Shown: one piece after another, positions 16,043-24,602 of the stretch
How the letters are laid out: the number at the start of each line of letters is the position of its first letter
How positions within the stretch are numbered: position 1 is the first letter of the stretch
DNA from: Treponema sp.
Lineage (GTDB): Bacteria > Spirochaetota > Spirochaetia > Treponematales > Breznakiellaceae
DNA length: 39,796 bases
Assembly (NCBI GenBank): GCA_009781915.1
Contig: WQUW01000009.1
Location: forward strand, 1-39,796
Reading direction: 5' to 3'
Made by a program: the position numbers and the translations under genes
Notes under the pieces: model-generated
The model's input: only the letters and a program-made list of their open reading frames with translations
The model's database searches: none
Told to the model about the DNA's origin: nothing

Positions 16043-18258
16043 TGGACGCAAATTCTGGATACGGGAACAATGTTTCTTCTCCCTTTTTTAACCGGGAGCT
16101 TTCTTGGCTTGATTTTAACGAGCGGGTGCTGGAAGAAGGTCTTAAAAAAAGCCTGCCCCCGCTGGAACGCTTTAAGTTTCTTTCTATCGTTTCTTCCAAC
16201 TTTGACGAGTTTTTTATGGTTCGGGTGGCGGCGATAAAGCAGGCCCGGAAATCCGGCGAAGGCAAGGACGCTCCGGCAGGGGAAGGCCGGCTTCCGGCTC
16301 CGGCGGGCGGCGGCTTTAGCCCGGTAGAGATTTTGGAGAAAATTTCCCGGAAAGTCCGTTCTATCAAAAAGCGCCAGTCCGAGGCGTTTGTGAACGAGGT
16401 TTTCCCCAGTCTCGCGCAAGGGGGCCTGCGTCTTCTGCGCCCCGAAGACTGGACGGACGACCAGAAGGAATACCTTGAATCGCTTTTTTCCAGAGAGATA
16501 TATCCCCTTCTAACGCCGCTTCGTGTCGAGGAAGAAGGCCCTCTTCCCTCCATCGAAAATTACTCTGTGTACGTGGCGTTTCTTCTGGAGGCGGAGTCTG
16601 TTCAAAGCTGGGCCAGCAAGGCTGATTCCCCGCAGCTTGAGCATATTTCCATAGTCCGCATTCCTCCGGCGCTGGAGCGAATTGTATGGCTGCCCGGAGA
16701 ATCCACGCTTTCCGCGGGAGCGGGGCGCTGGGTTTTGCTTGAAGATTTGGTGCAGGTACACGGAGGTTCCCTTTACCCCGGATACAAGGTTAAGGAACAT
16801 CTTGTTTTTAAAATTAACCGGGACGCTGATTTTTCGGTCGATGAAAAAAGGGACGAGGATTTTATTGTGGCGATGGGGGAAGTGCTGGAAGGCCGGGAAC
16901 ATTCCATGCCGGTGCGGATGGTGCATACGCCGGGGAGCGTAAAAGTCCGCGACTATCTGGCCTGTAGGCTTTCCCTTGAAGAAGACGATATTTTTGAGGT
17001 GGCGTTTCCCGTTAATCCGGGCAAGCTCTACGAGCTTATTTTAAGCCGGGGCTTTGACCATCTTAGGGAAAAGCCGTGGAAAATCTATCCTCATCCTGTT
17101 TTGCACGAAGACCAGCCCCTGTGGGACAGGATACGGGCGGGCGATATTGTTCTTCACCTGCCCTACCAGTCCTTTGATCCGGTAGTCCGCTTTTTTCAGG
17201 AAGCTGCCGGCGACCCGCAGGTGGCGGCGATTAAGACTACGCTGTACCGTACCAGCGGGGATTCGCCCGTTGTCCGGGCGTTGGAGCAGGCGAGTCTTGC
17301 GGGCAAGCACGTAACGGCGGTCGTGGAACTGAAGGCACGGTTTGACGAGGGGCGCAACATTTCGTGGGCCAACAGGCTGGAAAAGGCCGGGGTTATTGTG
17401 GTGTACGGTCTTGCCCACCTTAAAATTCACGCCAAAGCTACCATTGTAATGCGCCGGGAATACGACCGGATAAAACGTTATGTCCACCTTTCCACGGGCA
17501 ACTACAACGAAAGGACGGCAAAGTATTACGAGGACATCGCCCTTTTCTCCGCGCGGGAAGATATTGCCTACGACGCGGGGCTGTTGTTTAACATGATCAC
17601 AGGCTACTCGGCGGTTCAGTCAATGGGCAAGCTGGTAATTGCCCCTACGTCTCTGAAGCGCCGGATTTTGGATCTTATTGCCAGAGAAAGCAGCCGTTCC
17701 AGCCCCGAAGCTCCGGGAAAGATCATGGCAAAAATGAACGCTCTGGCGGACCCTGAAATTATATGGGCTTTATACCGGGCATCGCAGATGGGGGTTAATG
17801 TGTTTCTTAACATCCGGGGCATCTGTATGCTTACCCCCGGCGTAAAGGGCCTTTCCGAAAATATCCGTGTGGTAAGCGTTATTGACCACTACCTTGAACA
17901 TTCCCGGATATACTACTTTGCCAACAGCGGGGCCGAGGAATTGTACTTGGCCAGCGCGGACTGGATGAGCCGCAATCTTGAACGCCGGGTGGAACTTATG
18001 TTTCCGGTGTTGCAGGAAGACACGCGAAAGGCGGTTTTTGAAACCCTTTCCGCTTACTTCCGGGATAACTGTCAGGCATGGCTTTTGGGCAGCCAAGGCA
18101 ACTGGACACGGCTTGCGCCCGCAGCCGGCGAAGAGCCTTTCCGCGCCCAAGCGTACTTTCACGCCCGTGCCGCAAAAGCCCAAGCCGAAGAACACCCCGA
18201 CCCGGCCCGCGGGGAATTCATTGTCCGCCGCAGTACGCCGCTTGACGCGCACGAGTGA
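16042..18258 (+). CDS. ppk1: Polyphosphate kinase 1
   Basis: Makes polyphosphate reversibly from the terminal phosphate of ATP. The 738 residues show the N-terminal PPK1 domain (FFNRELSWLDFNERVLEE), the PHP-like head domain, and two phospholipase-D-like C-terminal domains. H463 in LKIHAK corresponds to the autophosphorylated His of the family (E. coli His435), and H620 in YLEHSRIYYF to the second essential His (His592). YVHLSTGNYNERTAKYYEDI is typical. It is coupled to the Ppx/GppA gene by TAATG. The C-terminus carries an Ala/Glu-rich extension after about 700. The AT-rich island starts right after its stop. Confidence 0.96.
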   Translation: MDANSGYGNNVSSPFFNRELSWLDFNERVLEEGLKKSLPPLERFKFLSIVSSNFDEFFMVRVAAIKQARKSGEGKDAPAGEGRLPAPAGGGFSPVEILEKISRKVRSIKKRQSEAFVNEVFPSLAQGGLRLLRPEDWTDDQKEYLESLFSREIYPLLTPLRVEEEGPLPSIENYSVYVAFLLEAESVQSWASKADSPQLEHISIVRIPPALERIVWLPGESTLSAGAGRWVLLEDLVQVHGGSLYPGYKVKEHLVFKINRDADFSVDEKRDEDFIVAMGEVLEGREHSMPVRMVHTPGSVKVRDYLACRLSLEEDDIFEVAFPVNPGKLYELILSRGFDHLREKPWKIYPHPVLHEDQPLWDRIRAGDIVLHLPYQSFDPVVRFFQEAAGDPQVAAIKTTLYRTSGDSPVVRALEQASLAGKHVTAVVELKARFDEGRNISWANRLEKAGVIVVYGLAHLKIHAKATIVMRREYDRIKRYVHLSTGNYNERTAKYYEDIALFSAREDIAYDAGLLFNMITGYSAVQSMGKLVIAPTSLKRRILDLIARESSRSSPEAPGKIMAKMNALADPEIIWALYRASQMGVNVFLNIRGICMLTPGVKGLSENIRVVSVIDHYLEHSRIYYFANSGAEELYLASADWMSRNLERRVELMFPVLQEDTRKAVFETLSAYFRDNCQAWLLGSQGNWTRLAPAAGEEPFRAQAYFHARAAKAQAEEHPDPARGEFIVRRSTPLDAHE

Positions 18259-18297
18259 GGAGGGGCGGGTGGAATTCCAGAAGAATATATTTCTATA

Positions 18298-18326
18298 TTG
18301 ACATATTACTCAATGCAGGTTATTGT
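18298..18326 (+). promoter_or_regulatory. Predicted promoter of the secreted-protein gene
   Basis: TTGACA at 18298-18303 and TATTGT at 18321-18326 with exactly 17 bases between. The start near 18333 leaves a leader of about 14 bases containing GGGGGAGA. An A/T hairpin (18284-18299) overlaps the -35 box. Confidence 0.65.
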
Positions 18327-18346
18327 CAAAAAATAGGGGGAGATAT

Positions 18347-18937
18347 ATGAAAAAATCGTTTTGCCTATTCGTGGTATTTTTCTCTATTATATCCACAAAA
18401 GCGTTTTGTGGCCCGTTTGGGGTTAGATTTGGAATGTCTTTGGAACAGATTAGCCAAATAAGTAGAACTGTACCAGAACCTCTCCGCGATAGAGATAATT
18501 GGTTTTTAATTACCCCTCCTAATACTCATGAACTATTTGACATATATCTCGTTAGTATTCACCCAGTTCGTGGGGTTTATTTTATAAGAGCAGTAAGCAG
18601 AGAAATTAGAACGAATACCCACGGGGCAGAATTAATTGCACATTTCAATACATTGGTTTCTGGTATTGAAAGAATATATGGTTCTTACCTAAGAAGAGAC
18701 AGAATGATAAGTGATACAAGATTAACAAGCTCCCAATTTTTTATGAATACTCTGTCTAGAGGTGATAGAGAATTAATAGTTTTTTGGCATAGAGAGGAAG
18801 GCTCAACATTACCTGATGATATTTATGAAATAATTATTTCGGCTGAAGCAATAAGCTCTTTCATTGGTTATATCATGCTTGATTATTATTCAATATATTT
18901 TGATGCGATTGAAGAAGAACGATCTTCAGTTTTTTAA
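18347..18937 (+). CDS. Secreted protein of unknown function
   Basis: 196 residues with a clear signal peptide (KK, then a hydrophobic stretch, cleaved near AFC-GPFG), so it should reach the periplasm or beyond; there is no obvious lipobox. The mature part begins FGVRFGMSLEQISQI, a start like that of many small bacterial exported proteins with a conserved GMS(L/F)E motif whose role is unknown. I recognise no catalytic motif. I chose ATG 18347 because GGGGGAGA lies just before it and a TTG at 18323 falls inside the -10 box. Base use is strikingly AT-rich, about one third GC by eye, unlike ppk upstream, which suggests recent gain. Confidence 0.7.
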   Translation: MKKSFCLFVVFFSIISTKAFCGPFGVRFGMSLEQISQISRTVPEPLRDRDNWFLITPPNTHELFDIYLVSIHPVRGVYFIRAVSREIRTNTHGAELIAHFNTLVSGIERIYGSYLRRDRMISDTRLTSSQFFMNTLSRGDRELIVFWHREEGSTLPDDIYEIIISAEAISSFIGYIMLDYYSIYFDAIEEERSSVF

Positions 18938-18954
18938 TTAATTGGTATTTTTAT

Positions 18955-19083
18955 ATGAAAAAAGAGTTTGTGAAAGCAAATGATGCTGAGAAAACTGAAA
19001 AATACTTTTTCCCTGTTTGTAAAAAAACCATAGTGTGTATATTCAAAACATGGTCGCAAAAATTGTTTTGTGGGAGAATATAG
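18955..19083 (+). CDS. Small open frame, 42 residues, doubtful
   Basis: A short frame (MKKEFVKANDAEKTEKYFFP...) in the gap between the two AT-rich genes. It has no clear ribosome binding site, no recognisable domain, and the composition expected by chance in AT-rich DNA. It could be a relic. The rest of this gap shows nothing else. Confidence 0.2.
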   Translation: MKKEFVKANDAEKTEKYFFPVCKKTIVCIFKTWSQKLFCGRI

Positions 19084-19089
19084 ATTGAT

Positions 19090-19758
19090 ATGTATAACAT
19101 CACTCTAGTTTGTACAACACACAAAGAAAATGGCGAATGTAATTCAAATGAATTATATAATATCATAGAAAATATAAAGCCGGAAATTATATTTGAAGAG
19201 TTGTCCTATGAGGTTTTTAATCAGTGTTACGGAGAGAGAAACCGTATATCATTGGAGACAACAGCGATCAAATGGTATTTAAAAAATAATGCAATTAAGC
19301 ATATACCTATTGATACTTATGAAATACCAATAAGCGATCATGACAATTTTGATAAAATGCATAATGTATTAACACAAGATATTGATTTTGGATTGTTTTT
19401 AAATAAAGCAATGTGGAGAGAATGTATAAGAGGTTTTTCGTACCTCAATAGTAGGCATATTGATGAAACACATAGGGCAAGAAAAAATTATGAAAAAGAA
19501 CTAATTGGTCATTTGAACAGAGAAACATTAACAAATACATATAATTTATGGAATGATTATAACGATAGGAAGGAGGACACAATGGTAGATAATATATACA
19601 GTTATAGTAAAAATAATGAATATACTAATGCAATTTTATTCATTGGCTCTGCACATCGAAAATCAATGATAATGAAGATTAATAAGATAAAAAGAAAAGA
19701 GAAACCAATGTTATATTGGAAGTTTTACAATTTCAATAAAATATCGGGGGGCAATTGA
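19090..19758 (+). CDS. TraB/Tiki-like (ChaN/PrgY superfamily) hypothetical protein
   Basis: 222 residues, very AT-rich. The N-terminus has a TH motif (VCTTHKENGE) followed by KPEIIFEELS. The C-terminal part has LFIGSAHRKSM. These two conserved patches, an N-terminal T/G-x-H with a downstream E-E and a C-terminal G-x-x-H, recall the TraB/PrgY/Tiki and EreA-ChaN-like superfamily, some of which are metal-dependent peptidases. The match is by motif only; the family is diverse, and the substrate is unknown. No signal peptide or membrane segment is seen. It lies alone in the low-GC island, where single genes of this kind are commonly found. Confidence 0.5.
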   Translation: MYNITLVCTTHKENGECNSNELYNIIENIKPEIIFEELSYEVFNQCYGERNRISLETTAIKWYLKNNAIKHIPIDTYEIPISDHDNFDKMHNVLTQDIDFGLFLNKAMWRECIRGFSYLNSRHIDETHRARKNYEKELIGHLNRETLTNTYNLWNDYNDRKEDTMVDNIYSYSKNNEYTNAILFIGSAHRKSMIMKINKIKRKEKPMLYWKFYNFNKISGGN

Positions 19759-19801
19759 GTTATACATTACTACCATTTGCTCTACGGCTTAAACGAGGAC
19801 A

Positions 19802-19819
19802 CGTAAGAATCGTAAGAAT
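19802..19819 (+). repeat. Tandem 9-base repeat upstream of the flavodoxin-ferredoxin gene
   Basis: CGTAAGAAT occurs twice without gap (19802-19810 and 19811-19819), shortly before the start codon. It could be a regulator site; no good promoter boxes are visible around it. Confidence 0.5.
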
Positions 19820-19845
19820 CATATATGAACAAGGGGGAAAAGGAC

Positions 19846-20607
19846 GTGACTGTTTTTTATTTCACATCGACCGGGAATTCTTTGGCTGTCGCAAAGCGCA
19901 TAGGCGGAAACTTGGTTTCAATACCACAAGTTATTGATTCAAACAACGTATCTTATACGGACGATGCCATTGGCGTAGTTTTTCCGGTTTACGGACTTTT
20001 GGCGCCGAAAATGGTACGTCAGTTTTTGGACAAGGTGAAGTTTGAAGCGGATTACACCTTTGCGATAGGAACCTACGGCAATATGCCCGGCGCGGCAATG
20101 GTTAACTTACAAAAGCAGGCGCAAAAGAACGGGTATCGTTTTGACTATGCCAGCCATTTGCTTACGCTGGATAACTTCCTGCCCTTCTTCGATATGGACG
20201 TGGAGATAAAAAAAATGCCGAAGAAAAAAACGGAAGAAAAAATCGCAAAAATTGTGGACGACATTGGCAGCCGCAAACACTTGCGGGCAAGAGCTTCACT
20301 GGGATTCCGGGCGCTGAGCGCGATAGTTGGTAAGGTAATGTCAACCGGGAAAAATGCAAAGAAGTACACTGTAAATGACCAATGCATCAAATGCGGTACC
20401 TGCGCCAAAGTTTGCCTGGCAAAAAACATAACTGTATCCGACAATGTTTATTTTTCTGACCATTGCGCAGGGTGCTTGGGCTGTGCGCATCACTGCCCCA
20501 AGAACGCTATACACCTTAAAAACGAGAAAAGCGGCAAACGTTGGCGTAATCCTGAAGTTTCACTAAGCGAGATTATTGCCGCCAATAACCGTTTAACGGG
20601 CAATTGA
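19846..20607 (+). CDS. EFR1-type flavodoxin fused to a 2[4Fe-4S] ferredoxin
   Basis: A cytoplasmic electron-transfer protein of about 253 residues. Residues 1-150 are a flavodoxin-like fold with the FMN phosphate loop FTSTGNSLAVAK. The C-terminal part has two clusters of the bacterial ferredoxin type, CIKCGTCAKVC and CAGCLGCAHHCPKN. This is the EFR1 family layout; its redox partners are not known from the sequence. I chose GTG 19846, since family members begin just before the FYFTSTGNS strand and AGGGGG lies eight bases upstream. ATG 19825, seven codons earlier, is the alternative. Composition is between the AT-rich island and the rest. The MFS gene follows 51 bases later. Confidence 0.85.
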   Translation: MTVFYFTSTGNSLAVAKRIGGNLVSIPQVIDSNNVSYTDDAIGVVFPVYGLLAPKMVRQFLDKVKFEADYTFAIGTYGNMPGAAMVNLQKQAQKNGYRFDYASHLLTLDNFLPFFDMDVEIKKMPKKKTEEKIAKIVDDIGSRKHLRARASLGFRALSAIVGKVMSTGKNAKKYTVNDQCIKCGTCAKVCLAKNITVSDNVYFSDHCAGCLGCAHHCPKNAIHLKNEKSGKRWRNPEVSLSEIIAANNRLTGN

Positions 20608-20658
20608 CGTTGACGCTTTCCGCTCGTTCCCATGTCCCCCGCGCCCGCATAAAGGAAA

Positions 20659-21861
20659 ATGAAAACATTTAACGCCAAGGTCTTATACGCCTATAAATTC
20701 ATAAGCCAGTGTTTACCCATCTACGCTTTTTATACGATTTTGTTTATTGAAAGGGGAAAGTCCGTTACTGATGTTGCCGTGCTAATTGCGCTGTGGAGCG
20801 CGTTTACGATAGTAGTTGAAATTCCTTCCGCGATTTTGGCGGACAGATGGAACAGAAGGAATATGCTTGTTATAGCAACACTGTTACAAGGCGTATGCTT
20901 TATTGTATGGTTTTTTTCCCATACCTTTTTCATGTTTGCCGTAGGTTTTGTTTTTTGGGCTGTTTCCGGAGCGTTTAGTTCCGGCACGGAAGAAGGGCTA
21001 ATTTATGACAACCTAAAAAGCGATGGGCGCGAGAACAGCTTTGCTGTGGTGTATGGGAGAGCAAATTTTTACGCAAACGCGGGTATTATCACCGGAATTG
21101 TATCGGCGGGTATTCTTGCCAGTTTTATCAGTATTGAAGCTATTGCGCTAATTTCAGCGGCAATATGCTTTGTCAATGCGCTATTTGCCTCGCAAATAAG
21201 AGAGAAGAATTTTTATTCACAGCGGTTACGTGAAAAATCCATAGGTTTTTTTGACACGCTGAAAGAAGCGGCTGTTTTTATTAAAGGCAGTGGTGTTGCG
21301 TTGGTTTCCATCCTGTTTTTGGTGCTCTTTGTGAGTCTTGGAAGTTATCTGGATGAATTTGACGCTCTTATTATCAACGACTTTGGTCTTGGCAAAATAT
21401 GGGTCAGCGTTATTCTAAGCGTACGGTTTGCGTTCATTGCGTTAGGCGACCTTCTAGCGCCAATGGCGCAAAAAAAGATTTCTTCTATCAGGCAGATAGT
21501 TCTTCTTAACGCCTTGGGGTGCGCTTTTCTGGCTGTCTTTGCCGCAATATGGAATCAATTTTTTATTGTCATTTTTGGGCTTTCCTTCATGGTCATGGCT
21601 ATAACAGAGATTTTACTGGTAAACGCCCTGCAGCAACAGATAAAAGAAGAAGGCAGGGCAACAGTAATGTCATTTTACAGTATTGGACAAAACGTTGTAA
21701 TGATCTTTTTTAGTTTAATCTATGCGCTATTGGCAGGGATTTTTACCCTGCAGCAAGTCTACGTTATTATTTCCGTTTACGGAATTGCAGGCGGGTTATG
21801 CTTTTTTCTGGTGTTCATGGCAAAAAACCGGACAGGCTCGCATAACGCTACAGAATTGTAA
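20659..21861 (+). CDS. Major facilitator superfamily exporter
   Basis: 400 residues with about 12 predicted membrane helices. The loop between helices 2 and 3 has the MFS motif A in the form LADRWNRR, and the N-terminal half has the spacing of drug-export MFS members. The substrate cannot be assigned. AAAGGA lies five bases before ATG 20659. It probably shares a transcript with the flavodoxin-ferredoxin gene and has a similar mid-GC composition, so the pair may have been acquired together. It is convergent with the next MFS gene, with only 16 bases between the stops and no clear terminator there. Confidence 0.85.
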   Translation: MKTFNAKVLYAYKFISQCLPIYAFYTILFIERGKSVTDVAVLIALWSAFTIVVEIPSAILADRWNRRNMLVIATLLQGVCFIVWFFSHTFFMFAVGFVFWAVSGAFSSGTEEGLIYDNLKSDGRENSFAVVYGRANFYANAGIITGIVSAGILASFISIEAIALISAAICFVNALFASQIREKNFYSQRLREKSIGFFDTLKEAAVFIKGSGVALVSILFLVLFVSLGSYLDEFDALIINDFGLGKIWVSVILSVRFAFIALGDLLAPMAQKKISSIRQIVLLNALGCAFLAVFAAIWNQFFIVIFGLSFMVMAITEILLVNALQQQIKEEGRATVMSFYSIGQNVVMIFFSLIYALLAGIFTLQQVYVIISVYGIAGGLCFFLVFMAKNRTGSHNATEL

Positions 21862-21877
21862 CCACGTTTTTGCCCCC

Positions 21878-23083
21878 TCACTTCCCCGGCGGCTTGGAAG
21901 TAAAGGCCACCACAGCGCCCACCACCGGCAGAATGGCAAGCAGCTTAAAAGCCGCCGCAAGCCCGTGAACGTCCGCGTAGGCTCCAAGAAGGGGCGTAAA
22001 CATACCCCCTATGCTGCCCCCCAGCCCCAAGATAAGGCCCGAAGCCAAGCCGATACTCTTTGGAAGGTATCTCTGGCCTAGCACCACAAAGGGAGCGTTA
22101 AGCATAAAACTCCCCGTGGCAATCGGAACCAGCATCAATAGCGCCAGAACCGGGTTTGTTATGTGCGTCAGGAAAAAGACTGACGGGATCAACAGTACCC
22201 ACGATACCTTGATAATGGTATTCACCCCAAAGCGATCCGCCAGAAAGCCGCCCATGACGGTAACTATCGCCCCGGTAATAACCATAAAACTTACCACCAT
22301 CCCGCTTGTCGCCATGCTTTGGTTTAGAACACTCACCCAATACAGGGGAAGAAAAACATTCAGGCTGTGGGCAATAATGGAACGGGAAGTAATGGACACG
22401 CACAGCCACGAGAATTTCAGCCACTCGTTCCTGCGCCCGCCCTTTGCTTCCCCTGTTTTTTGCTCTTCGATCTGATCTTCAAGCCGCTCTTCCCGTTCCC
22501 GTGATTCGGCAAGGCGGCGCATACCCGGAATTAGCAGCAGAAACAGGACGCACATGATAATTCCCGGAACCGCCGCGATGGCGCTGGCCTGAAGACCCAT
22601 GCGGTTTAGCGCGGGGGACGTTATTACAGGCCCCGCGGCAACGCCGATAGCGCCCCCTACCATAAAGATACTCATGGCGCTGCCTTTCATTTTTCCCGAA
22701 AGCCTGTTCGCCATGCGGGCGCCTTCCGGATGAAAGGCCGCCACGCCAATGCCGCTAAACAGGGCGGCGGCGAACATAAGCCAGTAACTGCCCGACAACA
22801 GGCCCACCAGCGCGATCCCAAGGCCGGACATTAGCACCCCAAGCGGCATGACCCAAGCTTTCGAGAACTTGTCCGCGATAATGCCGAAAACAGGCTGGGC
22901 CGCTGTCGAGGCGATGGCAATGGCAAACGCCAGCCCGGCGGCCTGAGCGTATCCCAAGCCAGCCGCGACGATTAAAAAAGGCAGCATCGCGGCTAACGCG
23001 CCCTGATTCAGGTCGGCGGCTCCGTGCCCTGCCGACAACGCGAATATGTGTTTTTTGTTTATAACTCCCGCAAGATGCCGCAC
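21878..23083 (-). CDS. FSR-type MFS transporter (fosmidomycin-resistance family)
   Basis: About 401 residues with 12 membrane helices and a charged central loop rich in Glu/Arg (about 200-225). HPEGARMANRLSG and the first-helix SAGHGAADLNQG are typical of the Fsr family of MFS permeases, which in E. coli give fosmidomycin resistance; the native substrate is generally unknown. I favour GTG 23083, which has AAGGAAGG ten bases upstream; a TTG at 23119 would overlap the pallilysin-like gene by 20 bases. Last gene of the four-gene minus-strand set. Its presence beside two exported proteins may only reflect shared transcription. Confidence 0.85.
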   Translation of the reverse strand: MRHLAGVINKKHIFALSAGHGAADLNQGALAAMLPFLIVAAGLGYAQAAGLAFAIAIASTAAQPVFGIIADKFSKAWVMPLGVLMSGLGIALVGLLSGSYWLMFAAALFSGIGVAAFHPEGARMANRLSGKMKGSAMSIFMVGGAIGVAAGPVITSPALNRMGLQASAIAAVPGIIMCVLFLLLIPGMRRLAESREREERLEDQIEEQKTGEAKGGRRNEWLKFSWLCVSITSRSIIAHSLNVFLPLYWVSVLNQSMATSGMVVSFMVITGAIVTVMGGFLADRFGVNTIIKVSWVLLIPSVFFLTHITNPVLALLMLVPIATGSFMLNAPFVVLGQRYLPKSIGLASGLILGLGGSIGGMFTPLLGAYADVHGLAAAFKLLAILPVVGAVVAFTSKPPGK

Positions 23084-23099
23084 CGTTTTAGAACCTTCC

Positions 23100-24602
23100 T
23101 TACAGGGAACCTTCGACAAAGGTAAGCGAAACCGCCCCTTCGTTCAGCCTTTCTACGCCCCTCGCGCCCAGCCTGACCCGGTGAAGGCTAAGATGGCGGG
23201 CATCGTGCGCCCCTTCAACCAGAAAGGTCTCGCGCGCCGGGCCGGAAGGATCGCTAGAGCGAAGTTCCAGCAGGTTAGCGCCGTTCACGCTGAAAAAGGA
23301 GTAGGTTCCCCGCCTTGATGTCCCGCCCGAATGTATCTCGTAGGAGCCGCAGGGGAAGAAATGGAACCTTCCGATGGGACTGTCGTAGCGGGCGTCAATG
23401 CGGGCGCTGACGGCGGCGGCGGGAACCGGGGTAAGCGTTTCGGGCCGTCCAGCCGCGCGGTAGGAGCCGTCCCAAGGGGCAGCCATTACCCTGAACTGCG
23501 GGCGCAGGTTTTCCGTTGTCCGTATCCGTATGCCCTCTAGGGACTCCAGTTGAACAACAATCGAGCGCCTGATGGTGGCTATCGAGATATTCTGGCTGGT
23601 AATGTAGAGCCCGCCGCGGGCGGCGATGGAATTCCGCCAAGAGAATATCTGCATAGTGCCATCGCCGAAAAAGATAATTTGCCGGTTAGAAGGGTCGAAA
23701 TAGATGTACTGGTTTCTGTCGATAGTTCCCTGCGGGGTTACGTAAAACCAGAGCCCCGCGATAAACGACTCAAACGACTGTACGCTGCCCAGAATTTCTC
23801 TGACCCGGCGCTGTTCTATCTGGGCTCCGGCAATCCGGGTTCTGCTTCTTTGCTCAAAAAAGCCGGTTACCGGATTGTAGGCGTAGATAATCTCCACCTG
23901 ATCCATAATATTGTTGGAGTCAAAATCCCTGCCCTGAGCGGCAATGGTAAAACTTTGCCCCACGGCAAGCCCCATCTGGTACGCCTGAGAACGGGCGACC
24001 TCCCTTACGGTGATGCTGCCGTCCACCCTGATATCCGCTATCTTTGTGAAAGGCTCCTGCTCGCCGGCGGGGTTCATGCGGAACACGGTAAGGGTATGCT
24101 CCCCCGCGTTGTTCATTCCCGAAAGCAGGACGCAGACGCTCCGGTCGCCGATAAGGTCTTGGGTGTCAAGGGTAACCGTTTCCGGGCGGGTGGCGGCGGT
24201 CGGGGCGCTCCAGAGGCGTCTGTATGTCCGGGAAGCCGCGTCGTAGCCGATAAAGGTAAGGTTTATGGGGCTTCCCGGCGCGAGAAGATTCCGGTAGGCC
24301 ACAACCTGTTCTTGCACGGGGTTTCTGTAAAAATTGCCTTCCAGCACCGATACAACGACATTTCCTTCGCCAAGGGGAATCATGGCGGACACCGGCTCAC
24401 GGATTGCCAGTTCCAACAGGCCCGGCTCGTCATACGCCCAAGCGTCCAGCGTTCTGGGAATGACAACCCGGTTTTGCGGGACGGCGCGGTCTTGCGGGGC
24501 AGTCCGGGGAACCGGAAACAAAACCAGCGCCCCGATGCCCAACGCGGTAAAGCCGAAAATCGCCACGGTTACAATTCTGAAAATTCCTTTCATGTTGCTC
24601 AT
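23100..24602 (-). CDS. Pallilysin-like protein (Tp0751 family), lacking HEXXH
   Basis: 500 residues with an N-terminal membrane segment (about 7-29), so anchored and facing the periplasm or surface. Residues 281-382 align, from memory, with the lipocalin-like domain of T. pallidum pallilysin Tp0751: GLW near 283, the YFD strand, QIF, SIATIRRSI, ES, and WDGSYR. Where Tp0751 has its HEXXH metal motif, this protein has LEGIR (355-359), so the protease site seems absent. Residues 226-237 (DFDSNNIMDQVE) look like an EF-hand or FG-GAP calcium loop. It is much longer than Tp0751 (237 residues), with an added N-terminal region and a C-terminal domain of about 115 residues. The start ATG overlaps the stop of the DHH gene by four bases. 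The neighbouring VWA gene and cfpA support the assignment. Confidence 0.75.
   Translation of the reverse strand: MSNMKGIFRIVTVAIFGFTALGIGALVLFPVPRTAPQDRAVPQNRVVIPRTLDAWAYDEPGLLELAIREPVSAMIPLGEGNVVVSVLEGNFYRNPVQEQVVAYRNLLAPGSPINLTFIGYDAASRTYRRLWSAPTAATRPETVTLDTQDLIGDRSVCVLLSGMNNAGEHTLTVFRMNPAGEQEPFTKIADIRVDGSITVREVARSQAYQMGLAVGQSFTIAAQGRDFDSNNIMDQVEIIYAYNPVTGFFEQRSRTRIAGAQIEQRRVREILGSVQSFESFIAGLWFYVTPQGTIDRNQYIYFDPSNRQIIFFGDGTMQIFSWRNSIAARGGLYITSQNISIATIRRSIVVQLESLEGIRIRTTENLRPQFRVMAAPWDGSYRAAGRPETLTPVPAAAVSARIDARYDSPIGRFHFFPCGSYEIHSGGTSRRGTYSFFSVNGANLLELRSSDPSGPARETFLVEGAHDARHLSLHRVRLGARGVERLNEGAVSLTFVEGSL

Noticed and set aside
18951..19166. Minus-strand 71-residue frame in the AT-rich island
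   Set aside because: Chance frame in low-GC DNA that overlaps the TraB-like gene start; no ribosome site.
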